64,000 nucleotides of DNA from Streptomyces griseomycini. GTDB taxonomy: Bacteria; Actinomycetota; Actinomycetes; Streptomycetales; Streptomycetaceae. A program made the position numbers and the translations under genes. Under the pieces are notes generated by a model. The model worked only from the letters and a program-made list of their open reading frames with translations, searched no databases and was not told the DNA's origin. Shown here in pieces: positions 19,026 through 28,363 of this stretch (within the stretch, counting starts at the first letter, position 1; each line of letters starts with the position of its first letter). The stretch is taken from the NCBI RefSeq assembly GCF_014203535.1, contig NZ_JACHJI010000023.1, positions 1 through 64,000 of the forward strand. The letters run 5' to 3'.

Positions 19026-21428
19026 ATGAAGAAGCAGTTGGACGAGCCCGGCGCCGCCCCGCCATCCGGGACGCTCGTCGACGGACACGCCGGGCTGACG
19101 TCGGCTCAGGTCGCCGAGCGCGTCGCCGCCGGTCGCGTCAACGACGTGCCGATTCGCTCGAGCCGCAGCATCGGCGAGATCGTCCGGAGCAACCTTTTCA
19201 CCCGCATCAACGCGATCATCGGCGTGCTGTTCGTCATCATCATGATCGTCGGGCCGGTGCAGGATGGGTTGTTCGGCGGTGTCATCCTCGCCAACACGCT
19301 GATCGGCATCGTCCAGGAGGTGCGCGCCAAGCGGACCCTCGACCAGCTCGCGATCGTCGGCGAGAGCCGTCCGCGCGTCTGGCGCGACGGGCAGTGCGTC
19401 ACGCTCAGCGCTTCCGAGATCGTCATGGACGACGTCATCGACCTGGGCCAGGGCGACAAGATCGTGGTGGACGGCACGGTCACCACGGCCGAGAACCTGG
19501 AAGTCGACGAGTCGTTGCTCACGGGCGAGGCGGACCCGGTCGTCAAGCGTCCCGGCGACGCGGTGATGTCCGGCAGCTTCGTGGTGGCCGGGTCCGGCGC
19601 CTTCACCGCCACCCGAGTGGGACGGGAGGCCTACGCCTCCCAACTCGCCGAGGAGGCACGGCGCTTCAGCCTCGTCAACTCCGAGCTGCGCAACGGCATC
19701 GACCGGATCCTGAAGTTCGTCACCTACGCGATCGTCCCGGCGGGCATCTCGCTGATCATCACGCAGTTCATGGTGAACGACGACGATCTGCCCGAGGCGA
19801 TCCGCCGCATGGTGGGCGGTCTCGTGCCCATGGTCCCCGAGGGCCTCGTCCTGCTGACCTCGCTGGCCTTCGCGGTCGGCGTGGTCCGGCTCGGCAAGAA
19901 GCAGTGCCTGGTCCAGGAGCTTCCCGCCATCGAGGGCCTGGCCCGGGTGGACACGGTGTGCCTGGACAAGACAGGAACGCTCACCGAGGCCGCGATGGAC
20001 GTCGACGAGGTCCTTCCGCTGCTGCCGGACGTGCCCGTCGCGGAGGTGCTCGGCGCCCTCGGCGCCGCCGACGAACGCCCCAACTCCAGCCTGCAGGCGA
20101 TCATCGAGGCCTACCCCGCTCCCGAGGGCTGGCAGCGCACCGCGACCGCCCCGTTCTCCTCGGCCCGGCGGTGGAGCGGCGCCGCGTTCACCCAGCCGTC
20201 CGGTGCGGAGTCGACCTGGCTGCTCGGCGCGCCCGACACCATGCTGCCCGCCGGGCACTCCGTGCTCACCGCCGCGGACTCGTACGGCGTGCGGGGCCTG
20301 CGCGTCCTGCTCCTGGCACGCTGCTCACGGCCGCTGGACGGGCTCCTGGACGACCCGGCGACCGTGCCCGACGCGATCACGCCAGCCGCGCTCGTCGTCA
20401 TCAAACAGCGCATCCGGCAGGAGGCGCCCGCCACCCTGCGGTACTTCGCCGACCAGGGCGTCTCGGCCAAGGTGATCTCGGGCGACAACGCGGTGTCCGT
20501 CGGCGCCGTCGCGTCGAGCCTGTCCCTGCCCGGCGCGGACAGCCCGGTGGACGCCCGCTTCCTCCCGGAGCACCCGGAGGAACTGGCCGACGCCGTCGAG
20601 CGCAACGCCGTCTTCGGGCGGGTCGGACCCCAGCAGAAGCGGGACATGGTGGGCGCCCTGCAGTCCCGGGGCCACACCGTGGCGATGACCGGCGACGGCG
20701 TCAACGACGTCCTCGCGCTGAAGGACGCCGACATCGGTGTGGGGATGGGCTCGGGCAGCCCGGCGACCCGGGCAGTGGCTCAGATCGTGCTGCTCAACAA
20801 CAACTTCGCCTCGCTGCCGTCGGTGGTCGCGGAGGGCCGCCGGGTCATCGGCAACATCGAGCGCGTGGCCAACCTGTTCCTCACCAAGACCGTGTACTCG
20901 GTGCTGATGGCCATCGTCATCGTGATCGCCCAGGTGCCGTACCCCTTCCTGCCGCGCCACATCACGCTGGTCGGCTCCCTCACCATCGGCGTCCCCGCGT
21001 TCTTCCTCGCGCTGGCTCCCAACTCGGAGCGTGCCAGGTCGAACTTCGTGGGCCGCGTCCTGCGGTTCGCGGTTCCCGCCGGCGCGCTCGCGGCGGCGGC
21101 CACCTCGGTCGCCTATCTGTTCGCCCGCTCCGTGTACGACGACAACCTGGACGCCGAGACCTCAGCGGCGACCCTCGCGCTGTTCCTCACGGCCCTGTGG
21201 GCGCTGGCCATCATCGCCCGCCCCTACACCTGGTGGCGGATCCTGCTGGTCCTGACGATGGCGGTGTCGTTCGCCGTCGTGCTGGTGGTGCCGTACCTCC
21301 AGGAGTTCTTCCAGCTGAAACTGGTCGGTGTCGCGGCGCCGTGGACGGCGGTCGCCTGCGCCGCGGTCGCCGGGCTGGTACTGGAGCTCGTGTGGGCCCG
21401 CATGCGTCGGCGGCTGGCCGACGACTGA
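19026..21428 (+). CDS. P-type cation-transporting ATPase, CtpE-like
   Basis: Integral membrane ion pump of 800 residues. It has the actuator motif LLTGEADP, the M4 segment MVPEGLVLLTSLAFAVGV, the phosphorylation site DKTGTLT near residue 314, and the hinge TGDGVNDVLALKDADIG. Hydrophobic segments lie near residues 55-100, 235-300 and in the last 200 residues. Length and the run RLGKKQCLVQELPAIEGLAR recall mycobacterial CtpE, a calcium-uptake ATPase, more than heavy-metal pumps; there is no N-terminal metal-binding domain. The start has GGAGG upstream. It is transcribed alone, with its own promoter and terminator. It may be unrelated to the pathway, or may serve ion balance or self-protection if the peptide binds calcium or perturbs membranes (speculative). 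Confidence 0.92.
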   Translation: MKKQLDEPGAAPPSGTLVDGHAGLTSAQVAERVAAGRVNDVPIRSSRSIGEIVRSNLFTRINAIIGVLFVIIMIVGPVQDGLFGGVILANTLIGIVQEVRAKRTLDQLAIVGESRPRVWRDGQCVTLSASEIVMDDVIDLGQGDKIVVDGTVTTAENLEVDESLLTGEADPVVKRPGDAVMSGSFVVAGSGAFTATRVGREAYASQLAEEARRFSLVNSELRNGIDRILKFVTYAIVPAGISLIITQFMVNDDDLPEAIRRMVGGLVPMVPEGLVLLTSLAFAVGVVRLGKKQCLVQELPAIEGLARVDTVCLDKTGTLTEAAMDVDEVLPLLPDVPVAEVLGALGAADERPNSSLQAIIEAYPAPEGWQRTATAPFSSARRWSGAAFTQPSGAESTWLLGAPDTMLPAGHSVLTAADSYGVRGLRVLLLARCSRPLDGLLDDPATVPDAITPAALVVIKQRIRQEAPATLRYFADQGVSAKVISGDNAVSVGAVASSLSLPGADSPVDARFLPEHPEELADAVERNAVFGRVGPQQKRDMVGALQSRGHTVAMTGDGVNDVLALKDADIGVGMGSGSPATRAVAQIVLLNNNFASLPSVVAEGRRVIGNIERVANLFLTKTVYSVLMAIVIVIAQVPYPFLPRHITLVGSLTIGVPAFFLALAPNSERARSNFVGRVLRFAVPAGALAAAATSVAYLFARSVYDDNLDAETSAATLALFLTALWALAIIARPYTWWRILLVLTMAVSFAVVLVVPYLQEFFQLKLVGVAAPWTAVACAAVAGLVLELVWARMRRRLADD

Positions 21429-21470
21429 ACCAGCGGCGGCGGTGACATCCCCCGGACCGCCCTCGCGAAA

Positions 21471-21506
21471 GGAAGGGACGCCCGGCCCACGCCGGGCGTC
21501 CCTTCC
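21471..21506 (+). terminator. Terminator after the P-type ATPase gene
   Basis: Perfect 16-bp stem (GGAAGGGACGCCCGGC and its complement) with a 4-base loop, 43 bases after the stop. There is no long T run, as is usual in Streptomyces. Confidence 0.85.
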
Positions 21507-22097
21507 GTCTGTCCGCTTCCCGGGCGCGCCGCGATCCAGCCAATCCACCGACGTGCCCCCTCCCTCCCCGTCGCCCCGGACCGCCGCGGCGCCACCGTCC
21601 CGCCGGCCCCCGCGGTCAGGGGGCGACCTCCGTCGTCACCAGGGACGATCGCGTCTCGACGGCGAGGCGGCGCGGTACCGCACCGAAGAGCGGGGACGGT
21701 TCCCGGCCGGGGCGTCGCATCAATAGAAACCGGCGAACTATCGAAAGTAGGGTGCGATGCCTGCCGAAAGTTGAGTGGTGAGATCAACGAAGATCCGTAT
21801 GATTTAGCGGAGGCAGAAGGGAGTCAGCCACGGTCAATAAATCTTATGTATCAGGCGGTCCGCACTCGCCACGCCCGCTAACACGCACACAGATGCGGAA
21901 TCGGACATTCCATTCTGTTCAGGAGACACAAAGGTGAAGACCTCGTGAAGACCGGAAACTGCTGACGCCCACCGCGTCCCCCGTGCCCAGCACGGCTGCG
22001 ACGCAGGCCGGCCCCGTGCATCGAGTCGGCATGCTCAGCATATCCAAGGATCTTCGTTGCACAGATACTGGAACTTGATGCGGGGGTTCAAGAAGTC
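21507..22097. other. Long leader/promoter region of the SARP gene
   Basis: About 590 bases without a supported gene. From about 21720 the sequence becomes clearly more AT-rich than its surroundings, which suggests a regulatory region. CGAAAGT occurs twice in direct orientation about 23 bases apart (near 21740 and 21763), and CTATCG here echoes the core of the shared GATA motif. I could not fix a promoter. Confidence 0.5.
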
Positions 22098-23987
22098 ATG
22101 AACGTTCACCCGACAGCTCCTATATTCCAAGGAGTCGGCAAGCCGAAGACGAAAGAAGAAATCGAATCCGGCCTCGAATTCCGAATACTCGGGCCGCTCG
22201 AAGTACAGACGAACGGCCAAGGACTCGCGGTCGGCGGGCCTCGGCAGCGGGCGGTTCTCTCCGCATTACTGCTCTCCGCGAACCAGGTTGTGTCCTGCGA
22301 TTCACTGATAGAAAAGGTCTGGAACGGCCGCCCGCCGAGAACGGCCCGCACCCAGGTGGCGATCTGCATCGCCGCGCTGCGCAAGATCTTCCGCAGCGCG
22401 GGCTGGGGCGAGGACACGATCATCACGGCCACACCCGGCTACATGCTCAACCTCGCCGGCCACTCGCTCGACTCCCTGCGCTTCGAGCAACTGGTCGCCA
22501 GGGCCACGGAGTGGACGGCCGGGGACCGCCCGGCGGAGGCGGCGGCAGCCCTGCGGGAGGCGCTGGCACTGTGGCGCGGCCCGGCTCTCGGTGGCGTGTA
22601 CGCACCCTTCGCCGAGACCGAGGCGGCCCGCCTCGACGAACAGCGGATGCTGGCCGTGGAGCAGCAGATGGCGCTGCGCCTCCAGCTCGGCGAGCACCAG
22701 GCCGTGCTCGGTGAACTCCAGGCGCTGGTCGGCGCCTGCCCGCTGCGCGACCGGCTGCGCTACTACCTGATGCTCGCCCAGTACCGTTCGGGCCGACGCG
22801 CGGAGGCGCTCACGACATTCCGCGACGGAATGCGGCACTCCATCGAGGAGATCGGCCTCGAACTGGGCGCCGAGCTGCAGGCGCTCCACGACTTGATCCT
22901 GCGGGACGAATTCCCCCAGCTCGCTGTTCCCGGCATTGCCGCGCCGCAGAAGGACAGGCCCCAGCCCGTGCCGTGCCAGCTCCCGGAAAGCGACGCGTAC
23001 TTCACCGGGCGTAGTCGTGAGCAGTGGCTTATGGATGACGCGCTGCTCAACAGTTCTCCGCAGAATCCGTCCCCCATCGCGTACATCACGGGAAGCCCTG
23101 GAATCGGGAAGACGAGCCTCGCCGTCAACTGGGCGCACCGGTCGGCGCACCGATTTCCCGACGGGCAGCTGTTCGCGGACCTCCGGCAGGGTGGGACCCT
23201 GGACGTGCTCCACCAGTTCCTCCGCCGACTGGGAGCTGAGGGGCCGCTGCCCACGGACGTGTCGGAGGCCGCCGAGCGCTATCGGGCGACGCTGGAGGGC
23301 AAGCGCGTCCTGGTGGTCCTCGACCACGCGTCCTCGTACGCCGGGCTGCGTCATCTGCTGCCCGGGAGCGGTGAGTGCCGCGTACTCATCACCGGACAGG
23401 TCAACCTGGATGAACTCCTGCAGAAGTACTGCGCCCTTCGCCTGCGCGTCGGCCCACTGTCCGACGAGGAGTCGCGGGAGGTGCTGACCAGCGTGCTGCG
23501 GGACTCCAGGGCCGACGAGTCCCCCCGGGCCACCCGGCAGCTCAGCGCGCTCTGCGGCCACACGCCGCTGGCGCTGCGCGCCGCGGCGGCCAGGCTGCTC
23601 ACCAAGCAGCACTGGCGTGTGTCCGACCTGGTACGCCGCCTGGAACGCTCTGCCGACCGGCTGGCGGAGCTCAGCATCGGTGAGGACTCGCTGCGGGCCC
23701 GGCTCGACCGCAGCGTGGAGGGGCTGGACCCCTGCGCGGCCGACGCCTACCGGGAGTTCAGCCGGCTCGACGACGCCGACTTCGAGGCGGCGGAGGCGGC
23801 GGAGGTGCTCGGCACCGATCTGCTGGACGCCGAGGACCTCATCGAGACCCTGGTGGACGCGCAGCTCCTGGAAGTGGTGAACCGCAGTCCCTCGGGCGAG
23901 ATGCGCTACCGGTGGCAGGAGTTGGTACGACTGCACGCGTTCCACTCCCTGCGTGCCGCCCGGGGCTTGGCCGACTGCGTCTGCTGA
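22098..23987 (+). CDS. AfsR/SARP-family transcriptional activator
   Basis: Cluster-type activator of 629 residues. Domains: winged-helix DNA-binding domain (about 25-115; LEFRILGPLEVQ ... TPGYMLNL), bacterial transcriptional activation domain (about 120-270) and an NB-ARC ATPase with P-loop GSPGIGKTS near residue 332; it lacks the long C-terminal TPR of full AfsR. A TTA leucine codon lies at 22266-22268 (residue 57), the only one I found in it, so its translation should depend on the bldA tRNA. SARPs bind direct repeats spaced by about 11 bases, the spacing of the two GATA elements in the NRPS-1 and hmaS promoters. It is probably the positive regulator of the peptide genes. The ATG has a poor ribosome site, so the exact start is uncertain. 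Confidence 0.9.
   Translation: MNVHPTAPIFQGVGKPKTKEEIESGLEFRILGPLEVQTNGQGLAVGGPRQRAVLSALLLSANQVVSCDSLIEKVWNGRPPRTARTQVAICIAALRKIFRSAGWGEDTIITATPGYMLNLAGHSLDSLRFEQLVARATEWTAGDRPAEAAAALREALALWRGPALGGVYAPFAETEAARLDEQRMLAVEQQMALRLQLGEHQAVLGELQALVGACPLRDRLRYYLMLAQYRSGRRAEALTTFRDGMRHSIEEIGLELGAELQALHDLILRDEFPQLAVPGIAAPQKDRPQPVPCQLPESDAYFTGRSREQWLMDDALLNSSPQNPSPIAYITGSPGIGKTSLAVNWAHRSAHRFPDGQLFADLRQGGTLDVLHQFLRRLGAEGPLPTDVSEAAERYRATLEGKRVLVVLDHASSYAGLRHLLPGSGECRVLITGQVNLDELLQKYCALRLRVGPLSDEESREVLTSVLRDSRADESPRATRQLSALCGHTPLALRAAAARLLTKQHWRVSDLVRRLERSADRLAELSIGEDSLRARLDRSVEGLDPCAADAYREFSRLDDADFEAAEAAEVLGTDLLDAEDLIETLVDAQLLEVVNRSPSGEMRYRWQELVRLHAFHSLRAARGLADCVC
22266..22268 (+). promoter_or_regulatory. 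TTA codon in the SARP gene (bldA dependence)
   Basis: In-frame TTA at residue 57 of the activator. TTA is very rare in Streptomyces genes and needs the developmentally controlled bldA tRNA, so this codon can tie antibiotic production to growth phase. Confidence 0.9.
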
Positions 23988-24035
23988 GCCGAACGCGCGG
24001 GCACCGCGCACCGACCCGGACGGCGCGGTCGACGA

Positions 24036-24069
24036 CGGCCCGTACGCCCCCGCCAGACCGTACGGGCCG
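24036..24069. terminator. Hairpin between convergent SARP and hpgT genes
   Basis: An 11-bp perfect inverted repeat (CGGCCCGTACG and its complement) with a 12-base loop lies in the 369-base convergent gap 23988-24356. It is likely a two-way terminator. I see no gene in the rest of the gap. Confidence 0.6.
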
Positions 24070-24356
24070 CACCGTTCCGTGAGCGCGGTCCAGGCGTACG
24101 CCGCCGGATCGGCTGTCGACGCTCGGCGCCCCGACGGGACTCCCGGGCCGCGCGCCGGTCCGGTTCTCCTCCACGCGCTCCGGACGGGCCTCCCCGTCGT
24201 ACCCGCCGAAGCGACCGTCCGCCGAGAACCAGCGGTGCCCGCGGTGGAGGTGGTCGATCGCTGCCGTACGAACGGCGGATCAGCCACACGGGCCGCGGCG
24301 ACCACCGCTCCGTCCGGTCGCCGCTCGCAAGCGGGGCAGCCCGTCGGAAGCCGCCC

Positions 24357-25700
24357 TCACCAAGGGGCGTACGCCACGGCCCGCGCCCGGTCCTTGATGA
24401 AGCGGGCCAGCCGTGCCGCCCCTTCGGTGGCCTGGTCGGTGGTGAGGTAGCTGCAGGAGAGCCGGATCTGCCGGTCCCCCGCGTCGTCCAGGTGGAAGTG
24501 GCGCATCGGCGTCCAGATGACACCGTAGTTCTCCGCCGAGTCGTCCAACGCGGCCCCGTCCGCGGCGAACGGGACGTCGAGCGTCAGGAAGAACCCGCCG
24601 TCGGGGTCGTTCCACCGCACCCCTGCCGACTCCGGTGCTCCCACTGGCAGCTGGGCGGCGAGCGACTCCCGCAGGCACCTCATGGTGGCCTGGTAGTGGC
24701 GTGCCAAGGACTCGTTCGCCGCCCGCAGCCCGCCGCCGTTCTGCAGGAGCAGCCCGGCGACCGCTGCCTGGCTCAGGCTGGAGGTGTTGACGGTGACCAT
24801 GCTCTTGACCTTGGCCAGTTCGTCGGCGAGCAGCCCCGGCGCCCGGCCGTCCGCGCCCTCGACCAGCTGGTCGGCGACGACGAACCCGACGCGTGCGCCC
24901 GGGAAGGCGGTCTTCGCGAAGGAGCCGAGGTAGATGACGCGCCGACGGGTGTCGAGGGACTTGAGCGTCGGCCGCCGCACCGTGCTGAACACACCGTAGG
25001 GGTTGTCCTCCAGGAGCAGCAGTCCGAGCCGGTCCGCGGCGTCGAGCAGGGCCGTACGGGCCTCGCGGCGCATGCTGACCCCGGTGGGGTTGGAGCAGTC
25101 GGGCACCACGTACAGGCACCTGGCGCGCCGGCCGCTCGCCTCGATCTCCCGTACGGCGCGTTCGATCCCTTCCGGACTCGGCCCGCGCGGAGTGCCGGGC
25201 ACCGCGACGACGGGGATCCCGAGCAGGCTGGCGGCGCCGGTGACGCCGACGTACGAGGGACTGTCGACGAGGAGCACGTCGTCGGGGCCCGTGAACAGCG
25301 CGCGGAGCGTGAGCAGGACGGCTTCCTGGCAGCCGACCGTCACGACCACGGACGCGGGGTCCACCGTCATGTCCTCGTCCACGGCGAGCATGCGGGCGAC
25401 GAGGTCCCTGATCTGTCCCGCGGTCTCGCCGTACTGGTAGAGCGCCGTGCGGACGTGTTCCTCGGAGTGGCCCCGTTCGCGCAGGTGGTCGAGGTAGGTC
25501 TCGATGAGACCGGGTACGCGCGCGACGTCGAAGTCGCCTTCGAACGGCCGTCCCGGGGCGAAGGAGATCGCCTGCGGATGGCGCAGGGTGACCTCGTTGA
25601 GGAAGGTCATCGTGTCGAGCAGCGGCGCGGACAGGCTGGCGTGCAGAGCGGTCCGCGGCAGGACGCCTGTCCGGTCCGTGCTCCCCGACGTGGTCGTCAT
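24357..25700 (-). CDS. hpgT: 4-hydroxyphenylglycine aminotransferase
   Basis: PLP-dependent class I/II aminotransferase of 447 residues that converts 4-hydroxyphenylglyoxylate to L-4-hydroxyphenylglycine, with tyrosine as the usual amino donor. Seen: the MocR/KAT-like fold with ISFAPGRPFEGDF, VPDCSNPTGVSM, LLLEDNPYGVF and the PLP lysine in YLGSFAKTAFPGARVGF. The assignment rests on these plus the operon order hmaS-hmo-hpgT, which is the known Hpg set. The start is ATG at 25700 with AGGAG before it, overlapping the hmo stop as ATGA. HpgT can also serve the Dpg pathway, but no Dpg synthase genes are seen here. Confidence 0.95.
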   Translation of the reverse strand: MTTTSGSTDRTGVLPRTALHASLSAPLLDTMTFLNEVTLRHPQAISFAPGRPFEGDFDVARVPGLIETYLDHLRERGHSEEHVRTALYQYGETAGQIRDLVARMLAVDEDMTVDPASVVVTVGCQEAVLLTLRALFTGPDDVLLVDSPSYVGVTGAASLLGIPVVAVPGTPRGPSPEGIERAVREIEASGRRARCLYVVPDCSNPTGVSMRREARTALLDAADRLGLLLLEDNPYGVFSTVRRPTLKSLDTRRRVIYLGSFAKTAFPGARVGFVVADQLVEGADGRAPGLLADELAKVKSMVTVNTSSLSQAAVAGLLLQNGGGLRAANESLARHYQATMRCLRESLAAQLPVGAPESAGVRWNDPDGGFFLTLDVPFAADGAALDDSAENYGVIWTPMRHFHLDDAGDRQIRLSCSYLTTDQATEGAARLARFIKDRARAVAYAPW

Positions 25701-26854
25701 CCGGGACTCCTGTCTGTGCACGGCATGGGGTGCGGCACGGCGTGCGGCGCCGTGTTCCCGGTGTGCGGGCGGCTGTGCCCCGGCAGGATGACGGTGTCCG
25801 CGTCGATCGTGCCGGGCGACGCGTGGCCGGTGAGCACCATGGTGTCGGCGAGCTCGGCGATCAGCAGGGTGAGCATCCGGTGCACGCCCTCGCTGCCGCC
25901 GGCGGCCAGGGCGTACAGTGCGGGCCGGCCGACGAACACGGCGCGGGCGCCGAGGGCCAGCGCGACCAGGACGTCGGCACCGGAGCGGATGCCGCCGTCG
26001 AGGAAGACGGGGCAGCGGCCGCGCACGGCGGACACCACCTCGGGCAGCGCCTCCAAACTGGCCTGCACGCCGTCGAGTTGGCGGCCGCCGTGGTTGGAGA
26101 CGATGATTCCCGCGACGCCCGCGGCCACCGCCGCCCCGGCGTCCCGGGCGGTGAGGACGCCTTTGGCGAGGACGGGCAGCCCGCTCAGATCCCGCAGCCG
26201 TGCCACGACGGACCAGTCGAGGGAACGGTCGAAGGCCAGTCTGCTGTGGGCGCCGGGGGTGGCGCTCCCCGCGGCGGCCGGCCCGGTCAGGTTGGCCGGG
26301 GTCACATGGGCGGGGAGCGTGAAGCCGTTGCGCAGGTCGCGCAGGCGACGGCCGGTGAAGGGGGTGTCGACGGTGAGCACCAGGGCCTGGTAACCGCTGT
26401 CGCGCGCACGACGGGCGAGGCCGAACGTGGTCCCGGCGTCGCGGAAGCAGTACAGCTGGAGCCACAGCGGGGCGTCCGCCGCGCCGGCCACCTCTTCGAG
26501 GGTCCGGCCCGCGAAGGTGCTGACGACGAGCGGGAGTCCGAGCCGGCCCGCGGCGGCGGCCGTCCCCGTCTCGCCGTCCGGGTGGGCGAGCGAGTGGTAG
26601 GCGACGGGTGCGATCCCGAGGGGCGCCGCCCAGCGGGCGCCGAACACCTCGACGGAGGTGTCCGGTTCCTCGATGCCGGTCAGCGCCCTGGGACGCAGCC
26701 GCACGGTTTCGAAGACGGCCTCATTGGCGGCCAGCGTCCGCTCCCGGCCCGCGCCACCGGCGATGAAGTCCCATACGTCGGCCGGCAGTTCGCGCCGCGC
26801 GTGCTCGGCGAAGTCGTCGGGCGTGAGCGGCTCCCGCCCGGTGGCGGACGTCAT
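25697..26854 (-). CDS. hmo: 4-hydroxymandelate oxidase
   Basis: FMN-dependent alpha-hydroxy-acid oxidase of 385 residues that oxidises L-4-hydroxymandelate to 4-hydroxyphenylglyoxylate, the second step to Hpg. The family motif with the catalytic histidine and arginine is IIVSNHGGRQLDG; LWLQLYCFRD, LVLTVDTPFTGRR and FLDGGIRSGADV line the FMN barrel. It overlaps hmaS upstream and hpgT downstream by ATGA junctions, so the three enzymes are made in step. The C-terminal tail after about residue 355 is Pro/His-rich and probably unstructured. Confidence 0.95.
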   Translation of the reverse strand: MTSATGREPLTPDDFAEHARRELPADVWDFIAGGAGRERTLAANEAVFETVRLRPRALTGIEEPDTSVEVFGARWAAPLGIAPVAYHSLAHPDGETGTAAAAGRLGLPLVVSTFAGRTLEEVAGAADAPLWLQLYCFRDAGTTFGLARRARDSGYQALVLTVDTPFTGRRLRDLRNGFTLPAHVTPANLTGPAAAGSATPGAHSRLAFDRSLDWSVVARLRDLSGLPVLAKGVLTARDAGAAVAAGVAGIIVSNHGGRQLDGVQASLEALPEVVSAVRGRCPVFLDGGIRSGADVLVALALGARAVFVGRPALYALAAGGSEGVHRMLTLLIAELADTMVLTGHASPGTIDADTVILPGHSRPHTGNTAPHAVPHPMPCTDRSPG

Positions 26855-27924
26855 CGACCGGCCACTTCCCGCTCCCTCTCGACGGCCTCGTACAGCGCCT
26901 TGATGTTCGAACTGCCGAAACCGCGCGCACCGTTGCGCTGGATGTACTCGAAGAAGAGGGTGCCGCGCGGGTAGGGCGAGCGGGTGAAGATCTGCAGCAG
27001 GTAGCCCCACTCGTCGCGGTCCGCGAGGACGTTGGTCTCGCGCAGGTCGGCGATGGCGTCCGCCATGTCGCTGACGCGCTCGGTGAGCAGGTCGTAGTAC
27101 GCGCCGGGGGTGCGCAGGAAGGCCACGCCGCGGTCGCCGAGCGCGCGGACCGAACCGACGATGTCGTCCACGAGGAAGGCCAGGTGCTGCACTCCGGGAC
27201 CGTTGTGGGCGTGCAGGAACTGGTTGATCTGGCCCGGCACCCGCGTGTCGTCGGGCTCGATGAGGGTGAGGGTGATGCCGCTCCCGGCGCTGCGCACGAC
27301 GACGGAGTCCATCGCGTGGTCGCCCACCTCGATGTACTCGGAGGAGTAGAAGGGCATGTCGAAGGCGGCCTCGTAGAACTCGGCGGTGCGGCGCAGGGTG
27401 CCGGCTGCGAGGCAGACCGCGACGTGGTCGAGGACCGGCCGGGGTGCCGCGGGGTCCGTGGCGGCCGGCAGGAGGGCCCAGTCCCGATCGGGCGGCAGCC
27501 GCACCGTCCGGTCGTCGGACGCGGCGATCAGGGTGTGCCGGACATCCCCGAACCCGGAGACCGAGGCGAACCAGGTGTCCTGGCCGCGCAGGAGCGAAGG
27601 GGTCGGACGCTGCAGTCCGGCGGCGCCGGCGAGGAGGGCCCGGTCGAAGCAGGACTGGACGTCGTCACAGCTGAACGCGAGGTCGGCGATGGAGTCGCCG
27701 TGCTCCTCGACGTGCCGGGCGACGGCGGTTCTCGGCCGCAGCGCCTGGGTGACCACGAGGGTGACCTCTCCGCTGCGCAGCACGGTGGACCTGTGGTCGT
27801 GGTCACCGGTGGCGGGGCCCGCCACGGCCAGGGGCACGAAGCCGAGGCTGTCGATGAGGAAGCCGGAGGCCTCCCGGTCGTCCGTGACGTACAGCTCGGC
27901 GTACGCAATGGCACTCGGCGGCAT
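26851..27924 (-). CDS. hmaS: 4-hydroxymandelate synthase
   Basis: Non-haem iron dioxygenase of 357 residues, related to 4-hydroxyphenylpyruvate dioxygenase, that turns 4-hydroxyphenylpyruvate into L-4-hydroxymandelate, the committed step to Hpg. The two VOC-type halves are visible. Iron ligands are His in LDHVAVCL, His in GVQHLAFLVDD and Glu in GTLFFEYIQR. HmaS rather than HPPD is inferred from the adjacent hmo and hpgT and from the length. The start is ATG at 27924 with TGGAGAG before it. It heads the operon; the GATA motif lies 116 bases upstream. No prephenate dehydrogenase is nearby, so the precursor probably comes from primary metabolism or genes outside the window. Confidence 0.95.
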   Translation of the reverse strand: MPPSAIAYAELYVTDDREASGFLIDSLGFVPLAVAGPATGDHDHRSTVLRSGEVTLVVTQALRPRTAVARHVEEHGDSIADLAFSCDDVQSCFDRALLAGAAGLQRPTPSLLRGQDTWFASVSGFGDVRHTLIAASDDRTVRLPPDRDWALLPAATDPAAPRPVLDHVAVCLAAGTLRRTAEFYEAAFDMPFYSSEYIEVGDHAMDSVVVRSAGSGITLTLIEPDDTRVPGQINQFLHAHNGPGVQHLAFLVDDIVGSVRALGDRGVAFLRTPGAYYDLLTERVSDMADAIADLRETNVLADRDEWGYLLQIFTRSPYPRGTLFFEYIQRNGARGFGSSNIKALYEAVEREREVAGR

Positions 27925-28363
27925 GGCGGCTCTCCAATGAAGAAGAGGGAGAAACGCGGGAGCACCCTCCAGGACGGCGGTCCCCGAATCCTCGGTCAGG
28001 GAAGGGAAATGCGCGTGCCCACACGTTACGAATCGCTCGTATGTCCTCGCTATCGGCTGGATATCGAGCTCGCCGCCTGCGGTTCGACCGGGTGTGACCG
28101 GTACGGCGGTTCCGCCGTCCGGGACGGGATCAGCACGCCGATCACGGCGCTGATGCGGCGCAGACGCCGGCCCGCGGGATCTCGCCGGTGCTCCGGCCGG
28201 AGCGGACCGGTACGTCGTTGGCCTGGCCCCCAGCCGCTCCGTCCGCCCACGTCGGCGAAGACCGGTCCGGCAGCCGTCTGCCGGGACGGGAGCAGGCCCG
28301 CGGCGCCGCAAGCCCTCGCCCCTCCCGGCCGCGGCCCGCGGGCGGCGCGGCCGCCCCCGCTCG
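27925..28363. other. Intergenic region between response regulator gene and hmaS
   Basis: About 440 bases with no convincing gene. It must hold the hmaS promoter and the end of the response-regulator transcript. The shared GATA motif lies at 28040-28066. A GC-rich inverted run near 28335-28360 could terminate the upstream operon, but I could not define a clean stem. Confidence 0.55.
28040..28066 (-). promoter_or_regulatory. GATA-motif operator candidate upstream of hmaS
   Basis: On the minus strand it reads CGATATCCAGCCGATAG then CGAGGACATA. The two GATA elements are 11 bases apart, one helical turn, as in SARP sites. It shares 15 of 16 core bases with the site at 17001-17027 and 19 of 27 positions with the site at 14979-15005. 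Confidence 0.55.

Noticed and set aside
24357..27924. Glycopeptide (vancomycin-type) cluster
   Set aside because: No Dpg synthase genes, halogenase, Bht genes or X-domain are seen in the window; the two P450s are not of the adjacent cross-linking set.
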